Shown in pieces: positions 18,226 through 26,075 of a stretch of DNA of 39,510 bases. Location: contig JAFUTP010000031.1 of the NCBI GenBank assembly GCA_017484165.1, forward strand, positions 1 to 39,510, in the 5' to 3' direction. This DNA comes from Cardiobacteriaceae bacterium (GTDB lineage: Bacteria; Pseudomonadota; Gammaproteobacteria; Cardiobacteriales; Cardiobacteriaceae). The notes under the pieces were generated by a model. The model was not told where the DNA came from, made no database searches, and was given only the letters and a program-made list of their open reading frames with translations. The translations under genes were made by a program, and so were the position numbers. The first letter of the stretch is position 1; each line of letters opens with the position of its first letter.

Positions 18226-19455
18226 ATGACCGAACAGATTGATATTGCAGCTATCCGCAAGGAATTTACAATTCTCAATCAAAGCATTCGCGGCAAGAGA
18301 CTTTGTTATCTCGACAATGCCGCGACCACGCAAAAACCGCAATTTGTAATACAAAAAATCAATAATTGTCTGACTAATGAATACGCTGCTGTCGCACGCG
18401 GAGTACATTATTTATCACAAAACATCAGCGCAGAATATGAAGCGGTGCGGGGGCAGGTTGCCAAATTCATCAATGCTAAAAATCCCCGTGAAATTGTTTT
18501 TACCTCTGGCACAACGGCGGGATTAAATCTGCTGGCTTATTCATTATCCGAACTGCTACTTAAACGCGACGGCGCGATTTTGATTACGGCGATGGAGCAT
18601 CACGCGAATTTAATTCCTTGGCAGATGGCAGCGCGTCGCTACGGTCGGGAATTACGGGTTTTACCGATTAGCGCAAACGGCGAACTTGATTTAACTAATT
18701 TCGAAAAAATTTTAGACGGCGTAAAAATTTTCGCCTGCACACACGCGTCCAACCTTTTAGGGACAATCAACAACATTAAAGAATTAAACCATATTGCAAA
18801 ATCAAAGGGCGCGGTTACGGTCTTCGACGGAGCGCAGGCGATTGCTCATAACTGCGTTGATGTAAGAGAAATTGACTGCGATTTTTATGTTTTTTCGGGA
18901 CACAAAATTTATGCGCCAACGGGTGTTGGTGTGCTTTACGGTCGCGGGGAATTGCTAGAACAGATGCCGCCGTTTTTAACGGGTGGCGCAATGATTTCGA
19001 CGGTTCGTTTTGAAAACACCGAATTTGCCGAATATCCGCAAAAATTTGAGGCTGGAACTCCGCCCGTAATTGAAGTTATCGGTCTCGGTGCGGCTTTGGA
19101 GTGGATAGAAAAGCGCGGCGGTATAGAAAAATTCGCCGCCTATGAAAACGCATTAAGAGCGGAATTTGAAGCGGAACTTAATAAGTTAGACGGAATAAAA
19201 ATTCACGGAAATAGCGCAAATAAAACCGCTCTTACTTCCTGGACGATGAAAAATATTCACCCACACGATGTCGGCACAATTTTGGACGATTGCGGCATTG
19301 CCGTTCGTGTCGGACATCATTGCGCCGAACCATTAACAAAATTGCTCCAAGTTCCAGCCACAATCCGTGCGTCTTTTGCAATTTACAATAACTCGGAAGA
19401 TATAAAACAACTCATCGAGGGAATAAAAACCGTGCAGAGGTTTTTTGATTATTAA
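18226..19455 (+). CDS. sufS: Cysteine desulfurase, SufS type (group II)
   Basis: PLP enzyme that takes sulfur from cysteine for Fe-S cluster assembly. The 409-aa protein matches SufS length. YLDNAATTQKP lies near residue 26, the PLP lysine is K227 in FSGHKIYAPTG, and the active-site Cys is C366 in RVGHHCAEPL. E. coli SufS uses K226 and C364. I use ATG 18226 (MTEQIDIAAIRKEF); an upstream in-frame start at 18166 would add 20 residues without family support. sufBCD and sufE are not adjacent, so it acts with components encoded elsewhere. A second, IscS/NifS-type desulfurase lies at 36669-37802. Confidence 0.93.
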   Translation: MTEQIDIAAIRKEFTILNQSIRGKRLCYLDNAATTQKPQFVIQKINNCLTNEYAAVARGVHYLSQNISAEYEAVRGQVAKFINAKNPREIVFTSGTTAGLNLLAYSLSELLLKRDGAILITAMEHHANLIPWQMAARRYGRELRVLPISANGELDLTNFEKILDGVKIFACTHASNLLGTINNIKELNHIAKSKGAVTVFDGAQAIAHNCVDVREIDCDFYVFSGHKIYAPTGVGVLYGRGELLEQMPPFLTGGAMISTVRFENTEFAEYPQKFEAGTPPVIEVIGLGAALEWIEKRGGIEKFAAYENALRAEFEAELNKLDGIKIHGNSANKTALTSWTMKNIHPHDVGTILDDCGIAVRVGHHCAEPLTKLLQVPATIRASFAIYNNSEDIKQLIEGIKTVQRFFDY

Positions 19456-19770
19456 ATAACTTTGATGGATTAGTTTGAGAGTATAAAAATGAAAAACACT
19501 CCGCAAAAAGACAATTTATTCAACAAAATCAGCGACTTAATTGAACAATCTCGCAGCCGTGTTTTAACCGCCATCAACAGTGCAGAGGTCTATACCAAAT
19601 ATGCAATCGGGCAATATATTGTTGAATATGAACAACAAGGAGAAGAGCGAGCACAATACGGCAAACAGGTTTTGCAAGATGTGTCAGAGCGTTTAACGGA
19701 AAAATTCGGCAAAGGTTGGTCAGTAGAAATACTTAAATTATGCCGTCTATTTTATCAAATATATTCACCA

Positions 19771-19797
19771 AAAATCGTAAACACTGTTTACGATTTT
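19771..19797. repeat. Perfect palindrome in the yhcG linker
   Basis: Arms AAAATCGTAAAC and GTTTACGATTTT (12 bp each) flank ACT. It shares the core GTAAAC-A-N-N-GTTTAC arrangement with the second palindrome 49 bp downstream. Confidence 0.9.
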
Positions 19798-19846
19798 AAA
19801 AAATTCCAAAAAAAAAAAAAAAACAAGCAATTAGCAAAAAAATAAA

Positions 19847-19869
19847 TTTGGTAAACAGCGTTTACCAAA
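19847..19869. repeat. Second palindrome in the yhcG linker
   Basis: Arms TTTGGTAAAC and GTTTACCAAA (10 bp each) flank AGC. Both palindromes translate to a VN(T/S)VY peptide, so they look like a duplicated linker unit of the gene. Confidence 0.9.
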
Positions 19870-20617
19870 TTCAATAAGCACAAGACATCACATCACAAAC
19901 ACCATCATTTACCCTTTCTTGGTCGCACTATTTAATACTTATGCGGATAAAAAATCCAGAAGAACGCCATTTTTATGAAATAGAAAGCCAAGAACAAAAT
20001 TGGAGCGTGCGACAACTGCAACGGCAATATCAATCAAGTTTGTATGAAAGATTAGCTTTGAGCCGCAATAAAGAGAAAGTGTTGAAATTATCCCAAGTTG
20101 GACAAGTTATCGAAAAACCATCAGATTTAATCAAAAATCCGCTCACGCTAGAATTTTTAGGTTTAACCACTGACAGCATCTACACAGAAAGTAAATTAGA
20201 AAACGCCATCATCGATAAATTGCAGGATTTTTTATTAGAACTTGGCAAAGGTTTTCTTTTTGCAGCACGGCAAAAAAGATTTACCTTCAATGAAGAGCAT
20301 TTTTTCGTCGATTTAGTTTTCTACAACCGCCTTTTGCAATGCTTTGTTTTACTTGATTTAAAAGTTGGAAAGCTGACACATCAAGATTTAGGACAAATGC
20401 AAATGTATGTAAATTATTACGACCGATTTATAAAAAAAGACTTTGAAAAACCGACTATTGGCATTTTGCTTTGCAAGGAAAAACACGATGCATTAGTCGA
20501 ATTAACTTTGCCAGAAAATAGCAATATTTACGCTTCTGCCTATGAACTCTATCTACCAAATAAAGCATTGCTATCTCAAAAATTGCAGGAATGGGTGGAA
20601 AACTTCGAACACAGAAA

Positions 20618-21097
20618 TTAAGCAAAAACCCACCAAGTTAATTTTCCCAGCAATCCAAAATAAATAACGAATAATAAAATCCAGATAAAGGATAGAAAAA
20701 CAACCGCATAAAGGTGGCGATTTTTATAAGAAACAGTGTTATTTGTTTTTAAGCTATCCACAAATTCACATTGATTTTTACCGAGCATCAGCAGCCAAAT
20801 CAACAATCCCGCAAACTGCCACATCAAACCGCCAAAATCCCGCATAAATCTTGCAATTTCAGTTTGCTGATTTATATACAAAAGGCATACCGAAATATTA
20901 TGAAGACTTACCAAAATAAGCCAAACAGTGCAAAAAATTATATTTTGACGGTATTTTTCATAATTATTTAAAATTTTCCAATTAAATGCTTGCAAAATAC
21001 AAGCAACAGGTAAGGTAAAAATCAAACCTAAAATAACGCTCACAGTGGGATTAAACAGGCGGATTTCAGTGCTGTTTATTTCAATATTTGATGGCAT
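20618..21097 (-). CDS. Hypothetical four-helix membrane protein
   Basis: A 159-aa protein I do not recognise. It shows four hydrophobic segments: about residues 17-37 (VSVILGLIFTLPVACILQAF), 52-72 (NIIFCTVWLILVSLHNISVC), 88-106 (GGLMWQFAGLLIWLLMLGK) and 130-150 (VVFLSFIWILLFVIYFGLLG). It has no signal peptide-like start, so it is probably an inner-membrane protein. Its stop overlaps the end of the yhcG pseudogene by 4 bp on the opposite strand. It stands alone and no function can be inferred. Confidence 0.65.
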   Translation of the reverse strand: MPSNIEINSTEIRLFNPTVSVILGLIFTLPVACILQAFNWKILNNYEKYRQNIIFCTVWLILVSLHNISVCLLYINQQTEIARFMRDFGGLMWQFAGLLIWLLMLGKNQCEFVDSLKTNNTVSYKNRHLYAVVFLSFIWILLFVIYFGLLGKLTWWVFA

Positions 21098-21153
21098 AGT
21101 TAATAATCACCGAATGGAATTTATCAACCTATTTTGCAATAAGGAATAAAAAA

Positions 21154-22476
21154 ATGGCAGAAGCAATCATCAGAACATTCAATACCGAAGAAAAAAATTT
21201 TTCCCAAACATTAAAAAATCTCCTTGATACAGCAGAAGTCGGCGGAATTGATAGCGAGGTTGCAAGACAAGTCGCCGAAATAATCTCCGATGTCCGCCAA
21301 AACGGTGATAAGGCAGTTTTGCATTACAGCGCAAAATTTGACGGCAATAAGGCGGAAAAATTATCTGAATTACAAGTAAAACAAGCTGATTTAATCGCCG
21401 CTTGGAATAATTTAGACACTAACAATCAACGGGCTTTGCAAATTGCCCACCGCAATGTTGTCGAATACGGCGAAAAACAAAAACTCAGCAGCTGGTCATA
21501 TCAACGCCCCGACGGTTCAAAACTCGCACAAAAAATCACCGCTCTTGACAGTGCAGGAATTTATGTTCCAGGCGGTAAGGCATCGTATCCGTCTTCGGTG
21601 ATTATGAATGCCGCTGCCGCGCAAGTTGCAGGAGTAAAAAGGATTGTGATGACCGTTCCCGCGCCGAATGATGAATTAAATCCCTTGGTGCTTGCTGCCG
21701 CGCATCTTTGCGGTGTTACGGAAGTTTGGAAAATCGGCGGCGCACAAGCAGTTGCAGCACTCGCTTATGGCACGGAAACCATCGCCGCGGTAGACAAAAT
21801 TACAGGTCCTGGCAACCGTTTCGTTGCAGAAGCAAAACGGCAAGTTTTCGGCAAAGTCGGTATTGATATGGTCGCAGGACCGTCGGAAGTCGTGATTATT
21901 GCGGATAAAACCGCAATTCCAGAATTCATCGCCGCGGATTTATTCGCCCAAGCCGAACATGACGAAATGGCGCAATCGATTTTGCTTTGCGATAGTGCAG
22001 AAATTGCAGAAAAAGTGAGCGCGGCGGTTGCCAAAATGCTCCCCAATCAGCCGCGAAAAGAAATTATCGAAAAATCTCTGCGGACGCGAGGTGCAATCAT
22101 CATCTGCCGTGATATTGCGGATGCAGTCGAAATCGCTAATTACATCGCACCAGAGCATCTGGAACTAATGACCGAAAACGCGCCTGAACTTGTCGCACAA
22201 ATTCGCCACAGCGGCGCGATTTTCGTCGGAAGCTATTCCAACGAGGTTTTCGGCGACTACTGCGCAGGAACAAATCATGTCTTACCGACTTCCCGCACCG
22301 CCCGCTTTGCATCAGGGCTTGGCGTTTGCGATTTCCAAAAACGAAGCAGCATTTTGGAACTTTCCCCCGCCGCCGCCAAAGAATTAAGCCCAGTCGCGGA
22401 TTTACTCGCACAAGGCGAAGGCTTACACGCACACGCCTTATCCGCTAGATTGCGCGGCTCTGCGAGTAACAAATAA
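21154..22476 (+). CDS. hisD: Histidinol dehydrogenase
   Basis: Zn-dependent NAD enzyme performing the last two steps of histidine synthesis (L-histidinol to L-histidine). The 440-aa protein is of normal length. Signatures are present: [79 protein letters not shown] and APEHLEL. TAAGGA lies upstream of the ATG. No other his genes are adjacent, so the pathway is dispersed. A terminator lies 140 nt downstream beyond one dispersed repeat. Confidence 0.96.
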   Translation: MAEAIIRTFNTEEKNFSQTLKNLLDTAEVGGIDSEVARQVAEIISDVRQNGDKAVLHYSAKFDGNKAEKLSELQVKQADLIAAWNNLDTNNQRALQIAHRNVVEYGEKQKLSSWSYQRPDGSKLAQKITALDSAGIYVPGGKASYPSSVIMNAAAAQVAGVKRIVMTVPAPNDELNPLVLAAAHLCGVTEVWKIGGAQAVAALAYGTETIAAVDKITGPGNRFVAEAKRQVFGKVGIDMVAGPSEVVIIADKTAIPEFIAADLFAQAEHDEMAQSILLCDSAEIAEKVSAAVAKMLPNQPRKEIIEKSLRTRGAIIICRDIADAVEIANYIAPEHLELMTENAPELVAQIRHSGAIFVGSYSNEVFGDYCAGTNHVLPTSRTARFASGLGVCDFQKRSSILELSPAAAKELSPVADLLAQGEGLHAHALSARLRGSASNK

Positions 22477-22482
22477 ACCGTA

Positions 22483-22606
22483 GAGCTTGTCTAACAATTC
22501 GTCATTTTGAGCCGTAGGCGAAAAATCTCTATATCGGCAGATCCTTCGCTATACTCAGGATGACGAGAGTAAAAAATAGAGCTAACCATAAATTTAGATG
22601 CTCCCC
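22483..22606 (-). repeat. MITE-like dispersed repeat, copy 4
   Basis: Reverse-orientation copy just after hisD, beginning GAGCTTGTCTAACAATTCGT and ending TTTAGATGCTCCCC. CCGTA flanks both outer ends (left CCGTA-GAGCTT, right CTCC-CCGTA), a possible short target duplication. Confidence 0.85.
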
Positions 22607-22611
22607 GTAAC

Positions 22612-22645
22612 AAAAAATCCGCCGTTTTTCGCGGCGGATTTTTTT
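22612..22645 (+). terminator. Rho-independent terminator between hisD and radA
   Basis: Stem ATCCGCCG / CGGCGGAT with A and T runs on the two sides, so it can serve both convergent genes. It sits between repeat copies 4 and 5. Confidence 0.85.
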
Positions 22646-22647
22646 AG

Positions 22648-22767
22648 AAATATCTATGAAATTCGTCATTTTGAACCGTAGGCGAAAAATCTCTATATCA
22701 GCAGATCCTTCGCTGCGTTCAGAATGACGAGAGTAAAAAATAGAACTACCATAAATTTAGATGCGCC
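22648..22767 (-). repeat. MITE-like dispersed repeat, copy 5
   Basis: Second reverse-orientation copy in the same intergenic region, running from AAATATCTATGAAATTCGTC to TTTAGATGCGCC. Copies 4 and 5 are about 85 percent alike by eye and flank the terminator. Confidence 0.85.
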
Positions 22768-22783
22768 TTACCGTTATCGGCAA

Positions 22784-24148
22784 CTAAAACAAAAACGACA
22801 AAGCCTCTTGCACGCTCTGGGCGGTGAATATTTCAATATTTTTACTCTTACTCCGCGGCGCATTCGCCTTCGGTAAAACTATTTTGGAAAAACCGTGCTG
22901 CTCGGCGGTTTTAATCCGCGCCTCACCATTGGCGGCAGGACGAAGTTCGCCCGCAAGTCCAATTTCACCAAAAATCACCGTGCCGTGCTCAATCGCCACA
23001 TTTCGCAAACTCGACACCGCCGCCGCAACTACCGCTAAATCCGATGCCGTCTCCGTAATTTTCAAACCTCCAACCACATTGACATAAACATCTAAATCGT
23101 GCATCGGTATGCCACCGTGGCGATTAAGCACCGCAAGCAACATCGCTAATCTTCCGCCGTCAAAACCTTGCGTAACACGGCGCGCATAATTACCCGAATT
23201 GTCATCAACCAAAGCTTGCACCTCAACCAGCAAAGCACGGCTGCCCTCCCAAACGGGAAAAATCGCACTCCCCGCCTGTTCGCCGTCAGGACGAGATAAA
23301 AATATCGCCGACGGGTTATTTACCGCCTTCAAACCAGTTTCCAACATCGCGAACATCCCAAGCTCATTGACTGGTCCAAAGCGATTTTTTACCGCCCGCA
23401 ACATTCGGTAACGGCTACCCGCCTCGCTTTCAAAATACAAAACCGTATCAACCATATGCTCCAAAACTCTGGGACCCGCAATCGCGCCCTCTTTGGTTAC
23501 ATGACCGATTAAAAACACAGTCGTACCAGTGGATTTGGCAAAACGAACCAATTTCGCCGTGCATTCCCGCAACTGCGAAACCGCACCAGGAGCCGCCGAA
23601 AGCTCTTCGGAATAAAGAGTTTGAATCGAATCCACCACCAAAACTTGCGGCGCAAACTTCATCGCCGTTGCCAAAATTTTTTCTATTTGCGTTTCAGAAA
23701 AAAGCGAAATACTCTCCCGTGCAAGCCCTAGCCGCTCCGCCCGAAGCCCAATCTGCCGCGGCGACTCCTCACCGCTCACATAAAGGCAAGATATTTGATT
23801 AGCCGCAATTTGATGCACCGTCTGCAATAACAATGTCGATTTACCAATTCCAGGGTCGCCACCAATCAGCACCACACTACCGCGCACCAAGCCGCCGCCC
23901 AACACACGGTCAAATTCACTAATCCCACTCGGAATAACCGTCTCTTCAAAGAGCTCGATTTTGTCCAAAGTCTGAACTTGCCCTGCTGCAACTCCCGCAT
24001 AACCACCAGAACGACCGCGACTAGCAGGCTTTTCTACCGCCTCTTCAATTAAACAATTCCACTCACCACAACCACCACAACGACCCTGCCATTTCGGAAA
24101 ATCAGCCCCGCACTTCTGACAAACAAAACGAGTTTTTTCTTTGGACAT
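22784..24148 (-). CDS. radA: DNA repair protein RadA (Sms)
   Basis: RecA-like ATPase that helps branch migration and processing of recombination intermediates, including during natural transformation. The 454-aa protein has the C4 zinc finger at residues 10-28 (CQKC...CGGC), Walker A GDPGIGKST at 97-105 and the RadA-specific KNRFG motif at 254-258. A C-terminal Lon-like domain follows (DLDVYVNVVGGLKITETASDL). Length is standard. It is convergent with hisD and stands alone. Confidence 0.97.
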   Translation of the reverse strand: MSKEKTRFVCQKCGADFPKWQGRCGGCGEWNCLIEEAVEKPASRGRSGGYAGVAAGQVQTLDKIELFEETVIPSGISEFDRVLGGGLVRGSVVLIGGDPGIGKSTLLLQTVHQIAANQISCLYVSGEESPRQIGLRAERLGLARESISLFSETQIEKILATAMKFAPQVLVVDSIQTLYSEELSAAPGAVSQLRECTAKLVRFAKSTGTTVFLIGHVTKEGAIAGPRVLEHMVDTVLYFESEAGSRYRMLRAVKNRFGPVNELGMFAMLETGLKAVNNPSAIFLSRPDGEQAGSAIFPVWEGSRALLVEVQALVDDNSGNYARRVTQGFDGGRLAMLLAVLNRHGGIPMHDLDVYVNVVGGLKITETASDLAVVAAAVSSLRNVAIEHGTVIFGEIGLAGELRPAANGEARIKTAEQHGFSKIVLPKANAPRSKSKNIEIFTAQSVQEALSFLF

Positions 24149-24181
24149 CTCTTTCTCTTAACTAATGCAATAAAACCTAAT

Positions 24182-24292
24182 GGGCGCATCTAAATCTATT
24201 TTTTTACCCTCGTCATCCTGAGCGCAGCGAAGGATCTGCCGATAGAGATTTTTCGCCTACGGCTCAAAATGACGAATTCCGTAGATACGCCC
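24182..24292 (+). repeat. MITE-like dispersed repeat, copy 6
   Basis: Forward copy upstream of radA with both ends well kept: GGGCGCATCTAAAT at the left and GTAGATACGCCC at the right. AAACCTAAT occurs directly left of it and again 10 bp right of it. Confidence 0.88.
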
Positions 24293-24427
24293 GAAATTAA
24301 ACCTAATGAAATTAAATTGCGACATTTTGACAAGCGAAAAAATATCCCGCAAAAATAAAAATACTATTGATTTTTAAGAAAATATACGGCGAGGCAAAAA
24401 CTAAATGAGAAATTTTCGCAAAAACTC

Positions 24428-24456
24428 TTGCTTTTCTAATTAAGAAGTATTATTAT
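24428..24456 (+). promoter_or_regulatory. Sigma-70 promoter of candidate small RNA 1
   Basis: -35 TTGCTT (24428-24433), 17-nt spacer, -10 TATTAT (24451-24456). No ORF starts downstream before the terminator at 24511-24536. Confidence 0.6.
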
Positions 24457-24462
24457 TTACCG

Positions 24463-24536
24463 CGACAGGAAGTTATGTCCTCTGTCACATTGCCTCATGA
24501 TGATTTTTACTGCCGCAATCCTGCGGCATTTTTTTT
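24463..24536 (+). ncRNA. Candidate small RNA 1 (about 74 nt)
   Basis: The promoter at 24428-24456 is followed by a compact unit. It contains a 5' hairpin (GACAGGA at 24464-24470 paired with TCC/CTGTC up to 24486), an unpaired middle with a CCTC motif (a second one lies in the hairpin), and a terminator TGCCGCA / TGCGGCA with eight T. There is no convincing ORF inside. The layout is that of a trans-acting bacterial sRNA; CCUC motifs could pair with Shine-Dalgarno sequences. The family is unknown to me. Confidence 0.5.
24511..24536 (+). terminator. Rho-independent terminator of candidate small RNA 1
   Basis: Stem TGCCGCA (24511-24517) / TGCGGCA (24522-24528) with a 4-nt loop and eight T. A further inverted repeat TGCCCC / GGGGCA follows at 24536-24553. 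Confidence 0.8.
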
Positions 24537-24678
24537 GCCCCCTGGGAGGGGCAGCGATAGCGCACCGCGACGGGCATTATGATTTTCTTCGATTGAATTT
24601 CTTTTTGCCATAAAAAAACGGAAATTGCCGTATCCACAATTCCCGTTACCTCACAAATTAGCAACAAATACCACTTCA
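24537..24678. other. Unassigned stretch between candidate sRNA 1 and repeat copy 7
   Basis: Beyond the TGCCCC/GGGGCA hairpin I see no gene. A 64-codon minus-strand frame (24485-24679, starting MKWYLLLICEVTGIV) faintly recalls the start of small multidrug-resistance proteins but breaks off, and it overlaps the sRNA unit. At best it is a remnant. Confidence 0.3.
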
Positions 24679-24796
24679 TAACATATCTAAATATTCGTCA
24701 TTTTGAGCCGTAGGCGAAAAATCTCTATCGGCAGATCCTTCGCTATGCTCAGGAAGACGAAGAAAAAATAGAACTATCCTAAATTTATATGTCCCC
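24679..24796 (-). repeat. MITE-like dispersed repeat, copy 7
   Basis: Reverse-orientation copy with worn ends (ACATATCTAAATATTCGTCA to AATTTATATGTCCCC), ending 5 bp before the rnhA stop. Confidence 0.85.
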
Positions 24797-24801
24797 TTCA
24801 C

Positions 24802-25257
24802 TTAATCCCTTGAACTCATCGAATTTTTAATCGCCAAATTAGCTAAATAATCCGCCATCTCATTCCCAGGATTGCCGCTATGCCCTTTCACCCAATTCCA
24901 CTGGGGCTGAAATATTTGATTTAAGCGGTCTAATTCCTGCCAGAGCTCTACATTTTTCACATCTTTTTTGTCAGAAGTCTTCCAGCCGTTAGCTTTCCAC
25001 TTCCAAATCCATTCGCAAATTCCTTGCCGAACATAATTGCTATCAGTTGTAATGCGGATTTTGCAGGGTCTTTTGATTGCTTTAAGAGCCTCAATTGCCG
25101 CCTGCAATTCCATTTGATTATTCGTTGTCCTCTCTGCCCAACCGCAAAGTTTTTTCTCAATATCTCCCCAACGCAAATACGCTCCCCAACCGCCAATACC
25201 AGGATTTCCCTTACAAGCACCATCACAATAAATTTCTAAAATCTTCTCTTCTTGCAT
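24802..25257 (-). CDS. rnhA: Ribonuclease HI
   Basis: Cuts RNA in RNA-DNA hybrids, clearing R-loops and primers. The 151-aa protein aligns with E. coli RNase HI at a constant offset of two. Catalytic residues are D12 ([11 protein letters not shown]), E50 ([10 protein letters not shown]), D72 (TTDSNYV) and D136 (NEMADYLA), with H126 in [10 protein letters not shown] use the ATG at 25257; an upstream in-frame ATG (25302) adds residues with no family support. The gene is divergent from higB with about 60 bp between starts. Confidence 0.96.
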   Translation of the reverse strand: MQEEKILEIYCDGACKGNPGIGGWGAYLRWGDIEKKLCGWAERTTNNQMELQAAIEALKAIKRPCKIRITTDSNYVRQGICEWIWKWKANGWKTSDKKDVKNVELWQELDRLNQIFQPQWNWVKGHSGNPGNEMADYLANLAIKNSMSSRD

Positions 25258-25320
25258 AAATATTCCTGTTATAACTTTTCGCAAATTGACGGCATTAACC
25301 AATCCCGTTACTATTCTTCA

Positions 25321-25599
25321 ATGATTACCGATTTCCACTGCAAAAATACAGAGCAATTTTTTAACGGCAAGCGAATTTCTCGTTTCACTCCATTCGAACG
25401 GGTTGCACTGCGCAAACTGCAACAACTTAATGCCGCCGAAGACATCTCATTTTTACGCATTCCGCCTTCTAATCATTTAGAAAAACTTATCGGCGACCGT
25501 CAAGGTCAATACAGTATCCGCATTAACGAACAATGGCGAATTTGTTTTGTTTGGCAAGACGGTCAAGCATCACAAGTAGAAATTGTCGATTACCACTAA
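25321..25599 (+). CDS. higB: HigB/RelE-type toxin
   Basis: A 92-aa ribosome-dependent mRNA interferase of the HigB (plasmid maintenance killer) type. The protein MITDFHCKNTEQFFNGKRIS...LRKLQQLNAAEDISFLRIPPSNHLEKLIGDRQGQYSIRINEQWRICFVWQDGQASQVEIVDYH shows the family core GQYSIRINEQWRICF. ATG at 25321; longer in-frame starts overlap the rnhA start and lack support. The antitoxin gene starts 12 nt after the stop, in the toxin-first order typical of higBA. Confidence 0.93.
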   Translation: MITDFHCKNTEQFFNGKRISRFTPFERVALRKLQQLNAAEDISFLRIPPSNHLEKLIGDRQGQYSIRINEQWRICFVWQDGQASQVEIVDYH

Positions 25600-25611
25600 T
25601 TGGACACAGCT

Positions 25612-25929
25612 ATGACAAGAGAAATCCCCTTAATTCACCCAGGCGAAATTCTGTTAGAAGATTGGTTAAAACCTTTGGGAATTAGTCAATATGCGCTTGC
25701 AAAAGCAATTGGTGTTCCTGCAAGAAGAATTAACGAAATTGTGCTCGGCAGACGCGCAATCTCAACCGATACGGCATTAAGGCTTGCCAAATTCTTCGGA
25801 ACTGACAGCCAAAGCTGGTTAAATTTACAAAACCATTACGACACAGAACAAACCAGACAGGCAATTGGGACGCAACTTGCCCAAATAAAACCGTATCAGC
25901 AAGAGGGGCATCTAAAAATTCATTTTTGA
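25612..25929 (+). CDS. higA: HigA-type antitoxin (XRE family), C-terminus altered by repeat
   Basis: A 105-aa antitoxin with an XRE helix-turn-helix: IHPGEILLEDWLKPLGISQYALAKAIGVPARRINEIVLGRRAISTDTALRLAKFFGTDSQSWLNLQNHYD (about residues 9-78). It neutralises HigB and represses the operon. The last seven or so residues (GHLKIHF) are encoded by a truncated piece of the dispersed repeat that begins at 25906. The original C-terminus was therefore probably replaced on insertion; the DNA-binding domain is untouched. The stop is TGA. Confidence 0.92.
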   Translation: MTREIPLIHPGEILLEDWLKPLGISQYALAKAIGVPARRINEIVLGRRAISTDTALRLAKFFGTDSQSWLNLQNHYDTEQTRQAIGTQLAQIKPYQQEGHLKIHF

Positions 25930-26045
25930 GCACATCTAAATTTAGGGTTAGTTCTACTTTTTACCCTCGTCATCCTGAGCACAGCGAAGGATCTGCTGAT
26001 AGAGATTTTTCGCCTACGGCTCAAAATGACGAATTTTTAGACAAG
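25906..26045 (+). repeat. MITE-like dispersed repeat, copy 8, with a truncated inverted fragment
   Basis: 25906-25930 is the first 25 bp of a reverse-orientation copy (GGGCATCTAAAAATTCATTT...). It is joined to a nearly full forward copy from 25931 to 26045 (CACATCTAAATTTAGGG to TTTTTAGACAAGC). The unit overlaps the 3' end of higA and ends 30 bp before pgi. Confidence 0.85.
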
Positions 26046-26075
26046 CACTTTCTATCAAATCAAACGGAGACCACG

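Larger units (their letters stand above)
19489..20621 (+). pseudogene. yhcG: YhcG-type PDDEXK nuclease family gene (DUF1016), broken
   Basis: The N-terminal part (19489-19845, MKNTPQKDNLFNKISDLIEQ...VLQDVSERLTEKFGKGWSVEILKLCRLFYQIY) is a DUF1016 N-domain. The C-terminal part (19941-20621) carries the nuclease-like core FFVDLVFYNRLLQCFVLLDLKVGKLTHQDLGQMQMYVNYYD. They are split by two lesions in the linker. A 16-A tract (19808-19823) throws the frame; 14 or 17 A would restore it. There is also an in-frame TAA at 19875-19877 in the restored frame, after which TPSFTLSWSHYLILMRIKNPEE continues the family WSHY motif into the second part. Two perfect palindromes lie in the linker. Family members are suspected defence or recombination nucleases; this copy looks inactive. 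Confidence 0.8.

Noticed and set aside
24485-24679. Minus-strand 64-aa ORF (MKWYLLLICEVTGIV...)
   Set aside because: Only the first part recalls small multidrug-resistance proteins. The rest is unrelated, there is no clear RBS, and it overlaps the sRNA-like unit.
25926-26075. Fifty-codon N-terminal extension of pgi
   Set aside because: The extension is translated dispersed repeat (SKFRVSSTFYPRHPEHSEGS...). The ATG at 26076 has an RBS and matches the family start.
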